A DNA stretch of 60,000 bases, from NCBI RefSeq assembly GCF_032854445.1, contig NC_088295.1:48721385-48781384 (forward strand). Direction: 5' to 3'. The notes under the pieces were generated by a model. That model did no database searches. It was not told where the DNA came from and was given only the letters and a program-made list of their open reading frames with translations. This document shows, in pieces, positions 32,938 through 45,290 of this stretch. Every line of letters begins with the position of its first letter. Position 1 is the first letter of the stretch. Source of the stretch: Liolophura sinensis (taxonomy: Eukaryota; Mollusca; Polyplacophora; Chitonida; Chitonidae). The translations under genes and the position numbers were made by a program.

Positions 32938-33640
32938 CACAGGCCTTTGACGACTACCGCATGTGTAGCGCTGTACATTCTCCTCCCAGTATAGTATATG
33001 TCACAACCTGTAAATATTTCCAATGCTGTGTTAATATCATGTTTTGAGGCCTTTGTTGAAGCAGTCGTTACAAGTGTAAATAATCCGAGTACTGCTATCA
33101 TGATGTTTACGTTGTTGTTGTTTCGTTTTGTTTTTGTGCAGTGTAAAATTCACTTAGAAATCAATCAGCAGATCAAACAATCATTGACTTAATCAAATCT
33201 TTTTTTTAAAACACCTGGGTACTTTATCTCAGTTTTACGTCATCGGATACTTAGTCTATCTTTCAGTGGAGTAATTGAGTCCACCTCAAGAGAATGTCAC
33301 TCTTTAAACTTAAAAACTACCGGTATTCGTCCTGATGTACTTGTACATCACTCATTGATTTCTCAAAGAAATATATAAAAGTTAGTTGTAATATTTTAAA
33401 CCAAAACCCTTAAATGCTTATTTCATAGCTTCCTTTGACTTAAAAAGCTACAGTCCCTCAGAACATTACAGTAGGACATGTATCACAGAACACGGAAGCT
33501 CAAATTGTAGGACATTAGCAGCACTATGAAAAATGCCCAAGCGTGAATTTGGTTTGTATGTGGGCCATGATTACAAGTTGTATGATCAGGTTGCAAGTCA
33601 TAAGCCCCACGAAGCAATAAAGATTTTTAGAACCCTTTGA
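32938..33640 (+). other. Probable 3' UTR with poly(A) signal
   Basis: AATAAA at 33616-33621 is a candidate polyadenylation signal about 680 bases after the stop. The region has no coding resemblance. The true cleavage site is unknown. Confidence 0.4.
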
Positions 33641-33940
33641 AAAAAGACAAATTTCTTTATTGACCTACCCTAAATATACTTATCATGTTTAAATATGGAT
33701 ATTATGAGTAAGCTTTATATTTCAGTATTGAAAGCTCACAATGCAAGGTTTGCAGTTCCCAAATGGGATACTGTTTAAGTTACTTGTGATGTATTATAAC
33801 CCAGACAGATGAATGCATGGTTTTGAATAAGAGAAAATCCAGTGGAACTGTCAGATTTTAGACTTTCTGTATATTGTATACAACATAATTGTAGGTCTCA
33901 TTTCTTCCCATACTGGTAAACACAAAAAAGTCGTGTTTTA
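33641..33940. other. No gene seen
   Basis: AT-rich sequence between the presumed 3' end of the Mondo-like gene and the tandem duplication. Confidence 0.4.
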
Positions 33941-33944
33941 TTTT

Positions 33945-35576
33945 TAACAGTTTGGTGGAACTCTGCCTGTTCAAGATCACAAAGCTAAATATGTTTTTTT
34001 GTGAACAGTGTTGTAGAATTCAGCCTGTTAAAGAATACAAAACGTAGTACTTTTATCATTTTTCTGTAGAATTTTGTGGAATTCAGTAATTGTGCTATAA
34101 TCCTGTTAATTAATAGCTCTGATTACAATTTTTTTGTCATTATTTTTTACTTGAGAGCCTATGGGTAATAGAGCTATGAATCTTCAGCTTCAGTGAGAAG
34201 AGTCCAAGTAATTATTATTCCATGCATGTACCTGTCTGCTAGGAGCTTGGCGCAAATACTACCAAGCCATTTCTGACTTAAGCGAAAATTTGAAACCTTT
34301 TAACAGTGCTTAGTTTTTGGTACTCTGTTATGACAATATTTATGAGGTGGACAAGCTTTTCACTCAAGTAGTAACTGGCCTTTGTGGAATCAGTCCTTGA
34401 TTATTAAGTGCTTTATTGTTGACTTGCAGTGTTACAGCTTCTGTTGTCTTGGCCTGTACAGGAAATGTGAACGAACTGCAAATGCTCACGTGGTCTTAAT
34501 TAAAATATGCTTGTCTCACAAGACTTTATTTTAAGTACTTACTGTTAATTTATGTACATGTGCCATCTTAAAAAAAAAAACAAGTGTAATGTATTAGAAG
34601 GCATACTAACTTATAGGCCATTCAACCATTCCTACCAAACGGATTTGTGGCCATAATAGCCCAAATATATATATATATTTTTTTGAATACTGAATGAAGG
34701 ATTCAAAAGTTAACAGTGCAGTTTTGAACAGGACTTTGAAGATTCCAATTAATTCATCCTTTATGACCCGTTCAAGGTCACAAAGCTAATTATGTTTGCG
34801 TTAACAGTTTTGTGGAATTCAGCCTGATAGAGACTACAAAACTAAGTGTGTTTTTTGTTAACAGTTTTGAAGAATTCAGCCTCTTAAAGATCACAAAGCT
34901 AAATATGTTTTTTTTGTGAACAGTATTGTAGAATTCAGCCTGTTAAAGAATACAAAACATAGTACTTTTATCATTTTTCTGTAGAATTTTGTGGAATTCA
35001 GTAATTGTGCTATAATCCTGTTAATTAATAGCTCTGATTACAATTTGTTGTCATTATTTTTTACTTGAGAGCCTATGGGTAATAGAGCTATGAATCTTCA
35101 GCTTCAGTGAGAAGAGTCCAAGTAATTATTATTCCATGCATGTACCTGTCTGCTAGGAGCTTGGGGCAAATACTACAAAGCCATTTCTGACTTAAGCAAA
35201 AATTTGAAACCTTTTAACAGTGCTTAGTTTTTGGTACTCTGATATGACAATATTTATGAGGTGGACAAGCTTTTCACTCAAGTAGTAACTGGCCTTTGTG
35301 GAATCAGTCCTTGATTATTAAGTGCTTTATTGTTGACTTGCAGTGTTACAGCTTCTGTTGTCTTGGCCTGTACAGGAAATAAGAACGAACTGCAAATGCT
35401 CACGTGGTCTTAATTAAAATATGCTTATCTCACAAGACTTTATTTTAAGTACTTACTGTTAATTTATGTACATGTGCCATCTTAAAAAAAGAAAACAAGT
35501 GTAATGTATTAGAAGGCATACTAACTTATAGGCCATTCAACCATTCCTACCAAACGGATTTGTGGCCATAATAGCC

Positions 35577-35625
<49 letters not shown>

Positions 35626-35710
35626 AATACTCAATGAAGGATTCAAAAGTTAACAGAGCAGTTTTGAACAGGACTTTGAAGATTCCATTGAAAATCATCC
35701 TTTATGTTTG
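33945..35710. repeat. 914-bp tandem duplication
   Basis: The block around 33960-34765 recurs almost unchanged at 34870-35705; for example AAAGCTAAATATG begins at 33981 and 34895, 914 bp apart. The copies differ by scattered substitutions and by the (TA)n tract (short at about 34666, about 45 bp at 35580-35624). A shorter module of about 70 bp (AACAGTTTTGTGGAATTCAG, CCTGTTAAAGA, ACAAAGCTAAATATG) is itself repeated around 33950-34080 and 34770-34960. No gene is seen in the unit. Confidence 0.9.
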
Positions 35711-36639
35711 GAAGAGCAATCAGTATAAACGGTTCAAGAGATTTGAGTTTGGTCACAGGGTGGAAAATGAGACCAGTACATTTTGCTACATTTTGGTGGT
35801 TTTGTGGAGGTAAAATAATTCTTGTGCTATGTTTCAAGGAACCGGAAATATTGATCCTAGCACGAAAGGGCAATACTTTAACTTATTTTTAGCTTTTCAA
35901 AAGACTTTTTAAGGGAAAGTAAGTACTAATCTAATATATAATTGAACTTTGCCTATCAGTCTCTTGCGACTTGCATTCATATTGTAAAGTTTATATCTTG
36001 TATTTTTATCTGAGTATTACAAGGTACTCATTTAATATGTATAACAAAGTTTCGCCGGTAAATACTACAAAACAATAGATAAAGTGGAATATAAGCCCTA
36101 CATCCGTCCTTGCGGTCGTCAGCAAAAAACGGCAAATATCATTGAGAAATCCAGGAAGTTGCCAGACACCTGCTGTCGACCTTCTCTTCCGTTGCCCATT
36201 TCAAGGATAAACTGCAACAGAAAAACGAAAATGTTGTCAAACAGGCACGTCTCTTGAGCTGTGAAAATATACATCTGTTTCTACAGTTACTTGTTTCCTG
36301 TGATCGCTGAGTGCAGTTTCTTGTTTTCATTTAATCGGTCTCTTCAATTGCTTGTTTCTATGACCCTGCTTTCTAACCAAATTGTGCACAATAATAGAAA
36401 ATTGTATGAGGGGGATAGCTTTTGGAGATCTGTTGGCTTTTGACATAGAATTCTCGTTTGTAAATAAAAGTATCGTAAGTTAATTTTTGATTATTGTCGT
36501 TTCTTACATCTTGTCAGATTTGGATAGTTGAATACCCATCCGTTTTTGACTGCTTAAATGGTGGCACCATGCATGTCTATGTGACAGCGGACTTATATGA
36601 ACATGCAACCTTACCTGATTTTATTCAAAGTGGTGCTAA
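35711..36639. other. No gene seen
   Basis: Overlapping open frames on both strands (35643-35892, 36139-36443) carry no recognised domain. Confidence 0.4.
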
Positions 36640-36720
36640 CTGCCTTCACGTCATAGGACATACAAGGTGCGGGTTCAAACCCGGCCTTGGGACAGGGACT
36701 TCAAGGGTTCCCCTTCTATC
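36640..36720 (+). repeat. SINE-like head fragment
   Basis: GCGGGTTCAAACCCGGCCTTG is a clear B-box context like that at 31505-31525; the remainder is diverged. Confidence 0.5.
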
Positions 36721-36751
36721 GTTGTTTGCGGGGTCTTGACATTATGGTCAA

Positions 36752-36813
36752 GTTGACGGCACTGGAGAATGAAATGTATTTGGTTGACGGCACTGGAGAA
36801 TGAAATGTATTTG
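36752..36813. repeat. 31-bp direct duplication
   Basis: GTTGACGGCACTGGAGAATG + AAATGTATTTG occurs twice in tandem (36752 and 36783) without a mismatch. Confidence 0.9.
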
Positions 36814-38580
36814 GTTCACTGTTTATGTTTGGGTCCGGATCACAGAGTATTTGGCAAATGCAGCAGTAAGCAGGCTCGCAGATAGAGACAACCCGCTGTG
36901 GTATAGTCGCTGTGGGAACAGAATATTTTCACAGCGCTGATTGACGGTGATGTGCGTCTCCCGAACTACCAGCGAGGGCGCCGTAGATCAACGAGTGAGA
37001 AACGTCTAACTCTCCTTTGATCCCTAAGTTTGAGCCGTTAACGTAACAGGATCATAAATTTAAGCCGACTCTCAAAGTTCATGCAAATCTAGGTAAGGTA
37101 AAAATAAAACCAATCTAGGTTAGGTAAAAAAAAACCGCCAAAACTAGAGTTTTCACGTTTGAAGCTAAACAGGTTGGTATTTTCACTTCCGTGTGACAGG
37201 GTCAGTTTTAGCCTACCACGTCCTTGTTACGGTAAACATCGTAATTGTTACATCGACCATGAAATGTGATTTTTTTTAACTGTGCGAAAAATTAATAAAA
37301 AACGACATTTAAGTCGTCGGATTTTTCTTATTGAGTACATTTTCTTTTTAAATAATGTCCGTGTGACAACATTTTATTGACAGTTTCGAGATTTGTCTAG
37401 CTTGACTTAACAATGAGGTGGAATGAAATAAATGCCCAAAATCTGGTCACTGTTCGAGTTCCCTTTTTGCAAAGAAAACTATCGTAGATTATAAAGTGAA
37501 CCTTTAACCACCATGGCTACACACATATTAAAGATATATATGTTTTCATGGTAGTCACAATGAACACCATGTGAATGATGTGGCACAGCTCACCGGTTTA
37601 GCATATCCCACCTTTCATAACATTTCGGCTGGAATTTCGTGTCTCCGGGAATTTTCCATGAAATTGCCCCATTTCCAGACAACATTTAAGGTAATAAGCA
37701 TATACTTTTCCTATTGATACACAAACCTTTCATGGAATTTGTCAAAGAAATATTTCAAATCTTAGAGATTACATGTAATCATTTGGCTAATTGTGTCCTG
37801 TAAAAATTGAAGAAGACAAAGTATCGCTGAAAATATTTGGACGTAAGTCATATTATTTGGATAATAAGTCAGAGAGTTTAAGTCAGAGAGACTTATAGTC
37901 TACTTTTCATCTTGATGTGACCTTCATAATTAACAGAATTTAGACGATAAAAGTCATAGCATACTCCACATTTTCAAACCAAAAAAAAAAAAACGACTGT
38001 TTTAGAACCTGTACTTCTTCAATAAAAACCGAAAGGAAAAAAATATCACCTTACGAAACGCATGAGGTTAATGTTATAATTCGATATTTGAGAGATGACA
38101 CGAAGCCTCTTTATTCATATTACAGTATGAAGCCCGTTATGCCGGGCGCTATAGAGGGATAAACTAAATAAAAAATGAAGTGTATAACCTCTTTGGATTG
38201 ACATGCTGAATCATCTTTTCCTGTGGCCTACCAATGGGAAGATTTTAGGAATCCAGTCAAACATGTACGGTCTCTGTAAGTCAAAATCGGCCGTTGCAGT
38301 ATTGACAAAATGTATGGAAGTCGATAGAGGAAATCTCACTATCTCGACCTTTCTAATACAGGGCGACACAGCGAAGTAACGAGGTAGCGAAGCGAGGTAA
38401 CGAAGTAGTGAGATGGCCATCTATGCAAGGCAGCGAGGTAATGAGTGATGCGAGGCAGCGGGGTAGGGACATTAATATAATCTCACTACATTGTTGCCTC
38501 GCATCATGTGTAAGGGTTCTTACACTCCGGTTCCTTATTAAGTATTACATCACTCAACACGACTACTTCACTCAAATTTC
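36814..38580. other. No gene seen; short GCGAGGTAACGAAG repeats near 38360-38470
   Basis: Contains a low-complexity tract of GCGAAGTAACGAGG-like units. No exon or element recognised elsewhere. Confidence 0.4.
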
Positions 38581-38831
38581 AGGGCCCGAGAAGGTTAGCG
38601 CACATAGTGCGGCGTAATGACCCAAGAGCCTCCCACCAATGCGGTCGTTGTGAATTAAAGTCCAGCTCATCCGTGGGAGGGTCTTCAAGCAACCTGCGGA
38701 TGGTCGTCGGTTTCCCCCGGGCTGTGCCCGGTTTCCACCCACAATAATGCTGGCTGCCGTCGTATAAGTGAAATATTCTTGAGTACGGCGTTAAACAGCA
38801 ATCAAATAAATAAATAAATAAATAAATAAAC
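38581..38831 (+). mobile_element. SINE-B copy
   Basis: Partial head (GGTTAGCGCACATAGTGCGG), body (GCAACCTGCGGATGGTCGTC, GTTTCCCCCGGGCTGTGCCC), tail TATTCTTGAGTACGGCGTTA and an (AAAT)n end. The A-box region is incomplete. Confidence 0.85.
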
Positions 38832-39035
38832 CCTGTGAGTTCAAGACCAGTTCTAACCGACTTTCACCCCGGTCATACATAGGAAGGTCTGTCAGCATCT
38901 TGCGGATGGTCGTAGGTTTTCCACAGGCCTTGTCTGGTTTCCTTCCACTATAATGTTGGTTACCGTCGGGTAAGGGAAATGTTCCTGAGTACGGCGTAAA
39001 GCAACAATTGAGTAAATGAATAAGTAAATAAATAA
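38832..39035 (+). repeat. Second SINE-B copy in tandem, more diverged
   Basis: Starts directly after the preceding tail at a B-box-like GTGAGTTCAAGACCAG, continues with CTTGCGGATGGTCGTAGGTT and ends CCTGAGTACGGCGTAAAGCA plus an A/T tail. It looks like one SINE inserted into, or fused with, another. Confidence 0.75.
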
Positions 39036-39769
39036 AGGACCGGGTGCAGTAAGGCGGAGAATCGGCCCCAGAGAGGTACAAAAAGAAAGAGCAGATTTCA
39101 AAACCCCAGTGCAATTGTATAGTTTTCCAAATAGGAAGTATACAACTTGGTCTAAGCGCCCATACAAGTTATATGACTGCAAAAAAATAGTTGCTTAGTA
39201 ATAACCCGACAAAATTGCACTCTCCATCAAAAACGTCAATTTTTCGTTCAAACGAGGCACTGTTTTTTCCATTCACAGTTTGAAGGTCAGCGTTAACCAG
39301 AAACATATCCATACTGAAACTTTCATGTGTGTATTTCTACGTGCTGTCGAAGTTTCGCTTTGGTTAACGTTTGTCTTCATATGTAAAAAATAAACTTTAC
39401 AAAGTGATCAATTTTGTTATATTTTGGAAAGTTTAAAATTCGTATTTCTGTCATTGTTTATCAGGCATTCTCCATAGTACAGTGAACTAACCATTTCACT
39501 GTGGAGAACAGGTTGTAGCGCATCGTTGCTGGTGTTTTTTGTTTGGAAACATACTTTTGTGTGAATGAAGATAAAGGCCGTCTTACATTAAATAAGCATT
39601 ATCATGAATTTAGAATGGATAATTGTTAAGACGGTCAAGAGTTTTCGTTTGTGGTAGGGTGATTTCCCTCACTCCACAGTGTCTAATTTAAAAAAGAAGA
39701 TATTTCAGCAGGACTGAAGTAGGCTACGATTTTTCGATTTTATTACATGTACGTCTCAGTAGTATAGAA
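39036..39769. other. No gene seen
   Basis: AT-rich spacer with no recognisable feature. Confidence 0.4.
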
Positions 39770-40690
39770 GGGGCCAAACGTCTCGCATTAGGGTGGAGGG
39801 ATTGGTGGTGGAGGGAGTGAGGGTGTATCGTTGAGTCCGCGCTCAATGAGAGTAGCTCCTTCAGCTCCATTTTGCGCCTAAACGGACCCATGGGTGAGCT
39901 CCATTTCGCACCAAAACTGACCAATAAGGCGAGTGACACACGAAAGCAGCTCCTTCAGCTCCATTTCCTGCCAAAACTGACCAATGGATGAGCTCCATTT
40001 CGAGCCAAAACTGATGTCACGCGCGAAAGCAGCTCCTTCAGTTTCCATTTTGCTCTATATCGCGCCAAAACTGACCAATGGTGAACTCCATTCGCATGGG
40101 GCCGAATTCGCATGAGGTCGCATTGGGGTGGTGGAGGTAGGGTGGTGGAGGTGTGTCGTTGAGTCTGTGTTCCCATAGGCGCATGCGTCACACGTCACGA
40201 GAGGCGCGCCAACGGACCAATGAGCGCAGCTACTTCAGCTCTTTAGCACCATAACTGAGCAATGAGGCGCGTGACGTCACGCGTGACGCGAGAGCGGATG
40301 CTTCAGCTCCTTGACGCCCAAACGGTCTCATGGGTGACCACTTGGTCTTGGCACCTGTGTTGTTTCGTTGTCTGCGCTCAACGGACCAATGAGTGCAGCT
40401 CCTTCAGTTTCTTTGCGCCCAAACGGACCCATGGGTGACCACGTGGTCTTGGCGCCTAAGGTGTGTCGTTGATTCCGAGCTCAACGGACCAATGAGCGCA
40501 GCTCCTTCAGCTTCTTTAGCTCCTTCGCGCCCAAACGGACCAATGGATGACCACGCGGTCTTGACGCCTGATAATACGTGACGGACCAATGAGCAACCAC
40601 GCAGTCTTGGTATGTTAGGGTTGAGCAGCTCCCTCAGCTCCTTGGCGCCCAAAATGAACCATGGGTGATCACGTGGTCGATCTTGGCGCC
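39770..40690. repeat. Irregular GC-rich repeat block
   Basis: At least eight variants of GCAGCTCCTTCAGCTCC, each followed by CGCCCAAACGGACC or CGCCAAAACTGACC and CAATGAGCGCAG or CATGGGTGACCACGTGG. Spacing varies from about 75 to 200 bp. It contains several CACGTG/CCACGTGG and one CGTGACGTCACG. It abuts the Polinton remnant on its left and could be its terminal region or an unrelated satellite. Confidence 0.7.
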
Positions 40691-40739
40691 TGAATTTTGT
40701 TGACAAATGCATGTACACTGGATAATATATATCCGCTGT

Positions 40740-41500
40740 CCGGGATAGGTTCACTCACTATACACGAGCACAGGGACGACAACAGTTTATACCTCCCACC
40801 GGCCGCCAGCCACCTCGCCAGCAGCAGCAGCAGTCAGTCAGTGGCAGGCGGACCTGGTCGACATGGCAGCGTTTGCCAAAGAGAACCGTTACCTACTTAG
40901 CTCGTCTGATTGAGGCGTTTCAACGCATTTTCAAGATGGGACGTCGATCGTTGTACCTGCAAACGGAAGAGGGCAAAGAGTTTCTGAACAGACCGTTCCA
41001 AGCATTTTAAAAGGACAATGGGATGTTTTTCTTTCACACGTTTAACGAGACCAAAGCGTCCGTGCTAGAACGGTTTAGCCGTACTTTGAAAAGACACATG
41101 TACAAATAGTTCACCGCTCACAACTCTCGGCGGTACCTGGGCGCCTTACCGGCGCTGGGCCGTGGTTACAATCGAGTGTATCACCGGAGTATACGGCCCC
41201 CATCGAAGTCAACACCCAGAACCAGAAAGAAGGCGTCAAGCCTTGTACGGTCCACCCACGTCCAAACGATCGGTATACCGTTATCGCGCCGGCGATCTCG
41301 TGCGTATAGGTAATGTGAAAGGGAAATTCGAAAAATCTTACCTCCCGAATTGGAGCACGGAAATGTTCGCATCGTCCGCAACCACCCTCGTCAGCCTGTC
41401 TTGTACACAATGGAGGACGTGAACGGGGAACGGTTGCTCGGGACGTTTTACGAGAACGAACTGCAACCGGTGATGGCCAGACTAGTTTTACCAGGTGGAG
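40740..41500 (+). pseudogene. Polinton integrase (broken)
   Basis: Order of blocks: a decayed N-terminal part; ADLVDM near 40849 (first catalytic Asp of the rve fold); LQTEEGKEFLNRPFQAF near 40960-41005, where the usual TDxGxEF Asp reads Glu; ERFSRTLKRHMYK near 41065-41110 with the third catalytic Glu; then the C-terminal chromo-like region (YRAGDLVRIGNVKGKFEKSY, 41277-41340) and NELQPVMA near 41475. In-frame stops follow QAF and HMYK, and at least two frame changes occur. It would insert the element into host DNA in a working copy; this one cannot be functional. Confidence 0.8.
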
Positions 41501-41689
41501 AAGATTTTAAAAAAGGGAAGGTCGCCGAGGAAAACTGTACTATTGGGCGAAGTCGGTCAGCTATCCACTCAGTTTTAATTCTTGGGTGGATTGGCCGAGG
41601 AACTCAGCGTGCAGCTCCTCCAAGACCAGTCGACCATTCAATATCTACAAGGGCAATTGAACAAGACGCTTCTCCGTTTGTCCGGGAAG

Positions 41690-41836
41690 CCTTTTGTCTC
41701 CAGCGCCACCCCCTGTTCACCCCAGCTTCTTCATTCATGGATACTCGACGGGAGCATCCGTTTACCTGCATCGTCAGCGGAACGACGGGCTGTGGAAAGT
41801 CTGCGTTTGTGAAACGGTGGAGCCCCGGCGTACGTT
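41690..41836 (+). pseudogene. Polinton packaging ATPase (A32/FtsK-like), N-terminal stub
   Basis: The segment PFTCIVSGTTGCGKSAFVKR near 41760-41820 is a P-loop with Walker A GTTGCGKS in the context typical of the Polinton/adintovirus DNA-packaging ATPase. The frame ends at 41850 with no Walker B region. The sequence that follows is the 3' end of the polymerase on the other strand, so about three quarters of the gene is deleted. It shares one uninterrupted frame with the integrase C-terminal segment from 41350. Confidence 0.7.
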
Positions 41837-41867
41837 TATCCAAGTCGTAATGGTCGCATCGAGGCAA

Positions 41868-44800
41868 CTATTTGTCTCGCTCCGCCTCGTATACCGCCCG
41901 CAGCTCAGGTTTAACCAAGAATTCCCAGTCAGACCAGGCCATGTACGCGGAGTCCGTGTCCATGTCGAAGTACTGCCAGTCGGATTTACCCAAAAAAAAA
42001 AAACGAGTCATGAAATCATAGTAAAACTCCATCATACGGAGTTTGTCATACTGGTACACCATACATCCTATCTGCAAGGGTAGGTTGTAACGAATGGTCC
42101 TCTTGCTGCTCTTGTCTTCGTCACATTTTTCACATTTTCACATCAATATGCCGATCTTGGTTTGTCACGGTTTTGCCATAGAAGGAATTTCCAAACAACT
42201 TCATCGTTTCCCCGATAAGAGTCTTGGGAGGGCCGGCGTCCCCCTCTCGCCGGGTTTGGGTGACGGCGTCCGCAAATGTTTGGAAGGCTTGATCGGGCGT
42301 GTACTCCATCACTAGGTAGACGCGGGTCACTACCAACCCCTAAGTGAGGTACCATTGCAGTAACGGGGTGGCCAGCAGAATTTCCGCGCCGAACATGCTC
42401 CCGATCAGCCTTCGCCTGGAACCAGGCATGATGTCATTCAGCCGGGCGAACTCCACCATGGTGGGGCCTATGTCCTCCTGGCTCACATCGATGTTTTTAT
42501 ATATAGGTGGACATTCCTCAAAGTCTGCTTTCAGATAGTCTAACACGTGGATGTCGCATTAGACGAAGCCAAACAACCGGCCTTGGACGACAGCCTCCAC
42601 TAGCTGACCCGGCGTCTTGGACTGTCGCTGTGACGGGGGTTGGCCGTACTGGTGCAGGAAGGCGTGCAAGGCCGGGTGCGTTTTCCACAGGCGAAGAAAC
42701 TCGCACTCCCATATGAATTTTACTGCGTACCCCTGGGACTGGACGTACGCTTCGGTGTTGTCCATTTCTCGGCGCAAGTCTTGAGGTGTCAACCCTCGCC
42801 GGTCGTTGTAGCGCAGCTCACTCTGGCGTGGGTGATTCAGGTGACAGCCGTGGTAGTGGTAATAGCAAAGGTGGAACTGGAAGACGGTGGGACGTCCGCC
42901 TATGTGGGCGAACCCGTCTACCGGGAGTTGCCCATCACCGATCCGTTTTTCCGTATGATTCATTCGGTGACGGATGGGTACCCCCAGCTGGTGTGACTGC
43001 CAGTCCAGCCATTTTTCAGCCAGGTGCGTGGCGGTGTCAAAGGGAACGAACTTCTCGTCACGTCGCCATCGGATGTAGTGACCCGCCGGCATAGGTGAGG
43101 CAAGGCAGTCCAAGTACAATGCGTTAGCATCGAACCCAACGATCCGCTGACAGAGCTTACCTCCCCGTATACGTGTCACGCCTTGTTCGTGGTACCGATG
43201 AAAGATAATGCCCGGCCCGCCCGGTCCTGATTGCTGACAGTGCACATGCTTGATGTAGGCTGTCGCGTCTGTCCTTGTCTTTCTCACCGATGTGCGTGAA
43301 CACAGAGCGCAAATCGTGAAACAAGTAGCGGAAGGTGAGCCCTCGTATGCTCATATAGTCTTTGAAGACATCGACGTGCATGATTTGGTAGAACACCACG
43401 ATCTTCTCCGCCGCCCCCATGAAGGGGATCAGGTCCTGGTTATTATACCACCCCAACGTCTTTTACGGTACACATGCTGTGCTTCCTCTACGTCTCCTGC
43501 AGGATTTTGTACTTGGCGTCCGTGCTGGGCTGGTGGGTGAGATCGTTATCCAAAGCGTGGCGGGGTGGGAGCGCCGTTTACTCCAGCCGGTCAAGGGAGT
43601 TTATGTAGCTGTAACAAAACTTCCCTTTGGTGACGCCGCAGTCGTAAGCTTTCACCCACTTGTGGTAACTGTAATTAGGGGCCAGGTAATTTGGAAAGTC
43701 CAAAAATTTCAGCTGCGGCGTGCTGAGGGCCATGTGGTTATTGTTACGCTGGATAACACACTCCAAATCACCGGCCTTGAGCAGGTGGGGGTAAAACTGT
43801 TGCTTGATCAAGTTCAGGTCGTAGTTGCCCGAGTTGAAGCGGAAGACAAGGAGCTGGTGGATATAGGCGACGAATTTTTGTCCCGCACCCGCCGAGTGTA
43901 AGACGGCTGCGCTTGTCTAACTCGTCCGGGATGTACGCATAACGCTCTGGAGATGGGCGCTACTGGTCTCGCTGATGGTATTGAGGTAAGCCATCATCCA
44001 CTCGACGAACGCGTGGGGATCACCGGTAGAGATGAAGCACACGGGCTGGTCGTAGTCGGGCACATTGGAGTTCACGCTTACACTCAATGTGATGTGATGG
44101 GACGTCCATTCCACAGGGGTCACGTAACTTTCGAAGTCGTAACATTCTCAGTAAGGGAATATTCCGTCGTCACCTTCCCGGAGGTAAATACCCATGTCTG
44201 CCAACACTTCGAAAATATTGGGTTGATTGTGAAATACACCCCCTTGGTACTTTCGGTGAACAGCCTCGGTGCATGTCTGACCATGCCGTCGTAATTTATA
44301 CGACCTACTAAATATCTTATAACACACGTCACACGTGTACGATTGGGCGTAACGCGCCATGTCCTTGATGTAACTGAAATGCTGGTTGTGATGGTTTAAC
44401 TGCATGGTGGAAGCGCATGGTACGACTTGTCCATGGGGAGGAGCTGGTACACTTGAATTTTCACGTGTCCAGCGCACTAAGAGGTACACCGCGGAAATGC
44501 CTGGGCTCCATCTCTACCGCCTCCAGATAAATTCGGTGGTGATGTCGAGGCTGGTTTTCGCAGTTTTCGCGGTTGGCCTTGTCCAGATGGACGGCCAAAC
44601 AACGAAATAAACATAAATGGCCCCTTTAAGGGCCATGAGCTCCTGTCACTAGCGTGTGTATTAGCTCTTATTCGCCGCCAGGTAAGGCGGCACCGTTTCC
44701 CCACCCTGATCGATGGGCTGATAGGGTGGTTTGTGCACAAAAAACAACACGTTCGTCAAGAGATCTACGATCCATTTCGTGTTTGGACGCTGTTGCTGCG

Positions 44801-45290
44801 CCCAGGTGAGTGGATCTTTGCTGGGGAGGTTATCGGTGAGGAGTTCACGCAGGTCAGCCCGACTTGCCACGTGGTACGGAGCGTCGAGTACCTGGGAATT
44901 ATTGGTGCTGGGGTAAACGTAACGCACCTGCCCCGTCTCCCTGTGGCGAAGGATATACGCAAAGTTGTAGTTGACGGTGAATGAGGTGGGCTGGTTATCA
45001 TAAATCGCGTTCAGATAGGCGGGGATGCTGGCGTATGGAACGCCCATGCTGCCGATACAGTTCCCGTATATCACTCTCACTGCTTGGCAGGGGATAGTCT
45101 AGGGGGTTGGGTTGGGTCGGGTTGGAAGTGGCTCGCTGGGGCTCTTCTATGCGAAATTCTCTCTCTCACAAATGGTACTACTGATTCTGGTGTACGAAAT
45201 ACGGCATCGTATGATAAATATGTCAGTTTTAGTGGATGGCCTTCAGGTCTAGCGTCATGATGTATAAAAACATCAATTGAGTTCTGCAAA
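41868..45290 (-). pseudogene. Protein-primed DNA polymerase B (Polinton type), frameshifted
   Basis: From 5' (right) to 3' (left): a possible N-terminal piece 45289-45077; 45080-44661 with QQRPNTKWIVDLLTNVLFFV; 44489-44148 with a zinc-finger-like CDVCYKIFSRSYKLRRHGQTC; 44123-43917; 43811-43578 with an exonuclease-region segment (LKFLDFPNYLAPN); 43456-43157; 43287-42559 with motif A VGFDANALYL; 42546-42340; 42336-42130 with motif B LFGNSFYGKT; 42077-41868 with motif C YFDMDTDSAYMA. The pieces occupy all three frames, so at least three frameshifts plus stops separate them. The catalytic motifs themselves are preserved, suggesting fairly recent decay. Confidence 0.85.

Larger units (their letters stand above)
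40740..45290. mobile_element. Polinton/Maverick (adintovirus-like) remnant
   Basis: Three hallmark genes lie together: a retroviral-type integrase and the start of a packaging ATPase on plus, and a protein-primed DNA polymerase B on minus, converging near 41850. These large self-synthesising DNA elements normally span 15-20 kb and also carry protease and capsid genes; none of those is visible. All frames are broken by stops or shifts. Terminal inverted repeats and the 6-bp target duplication were not found. GC content is clearly higher than in the flanks. Confidence 0.85.
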
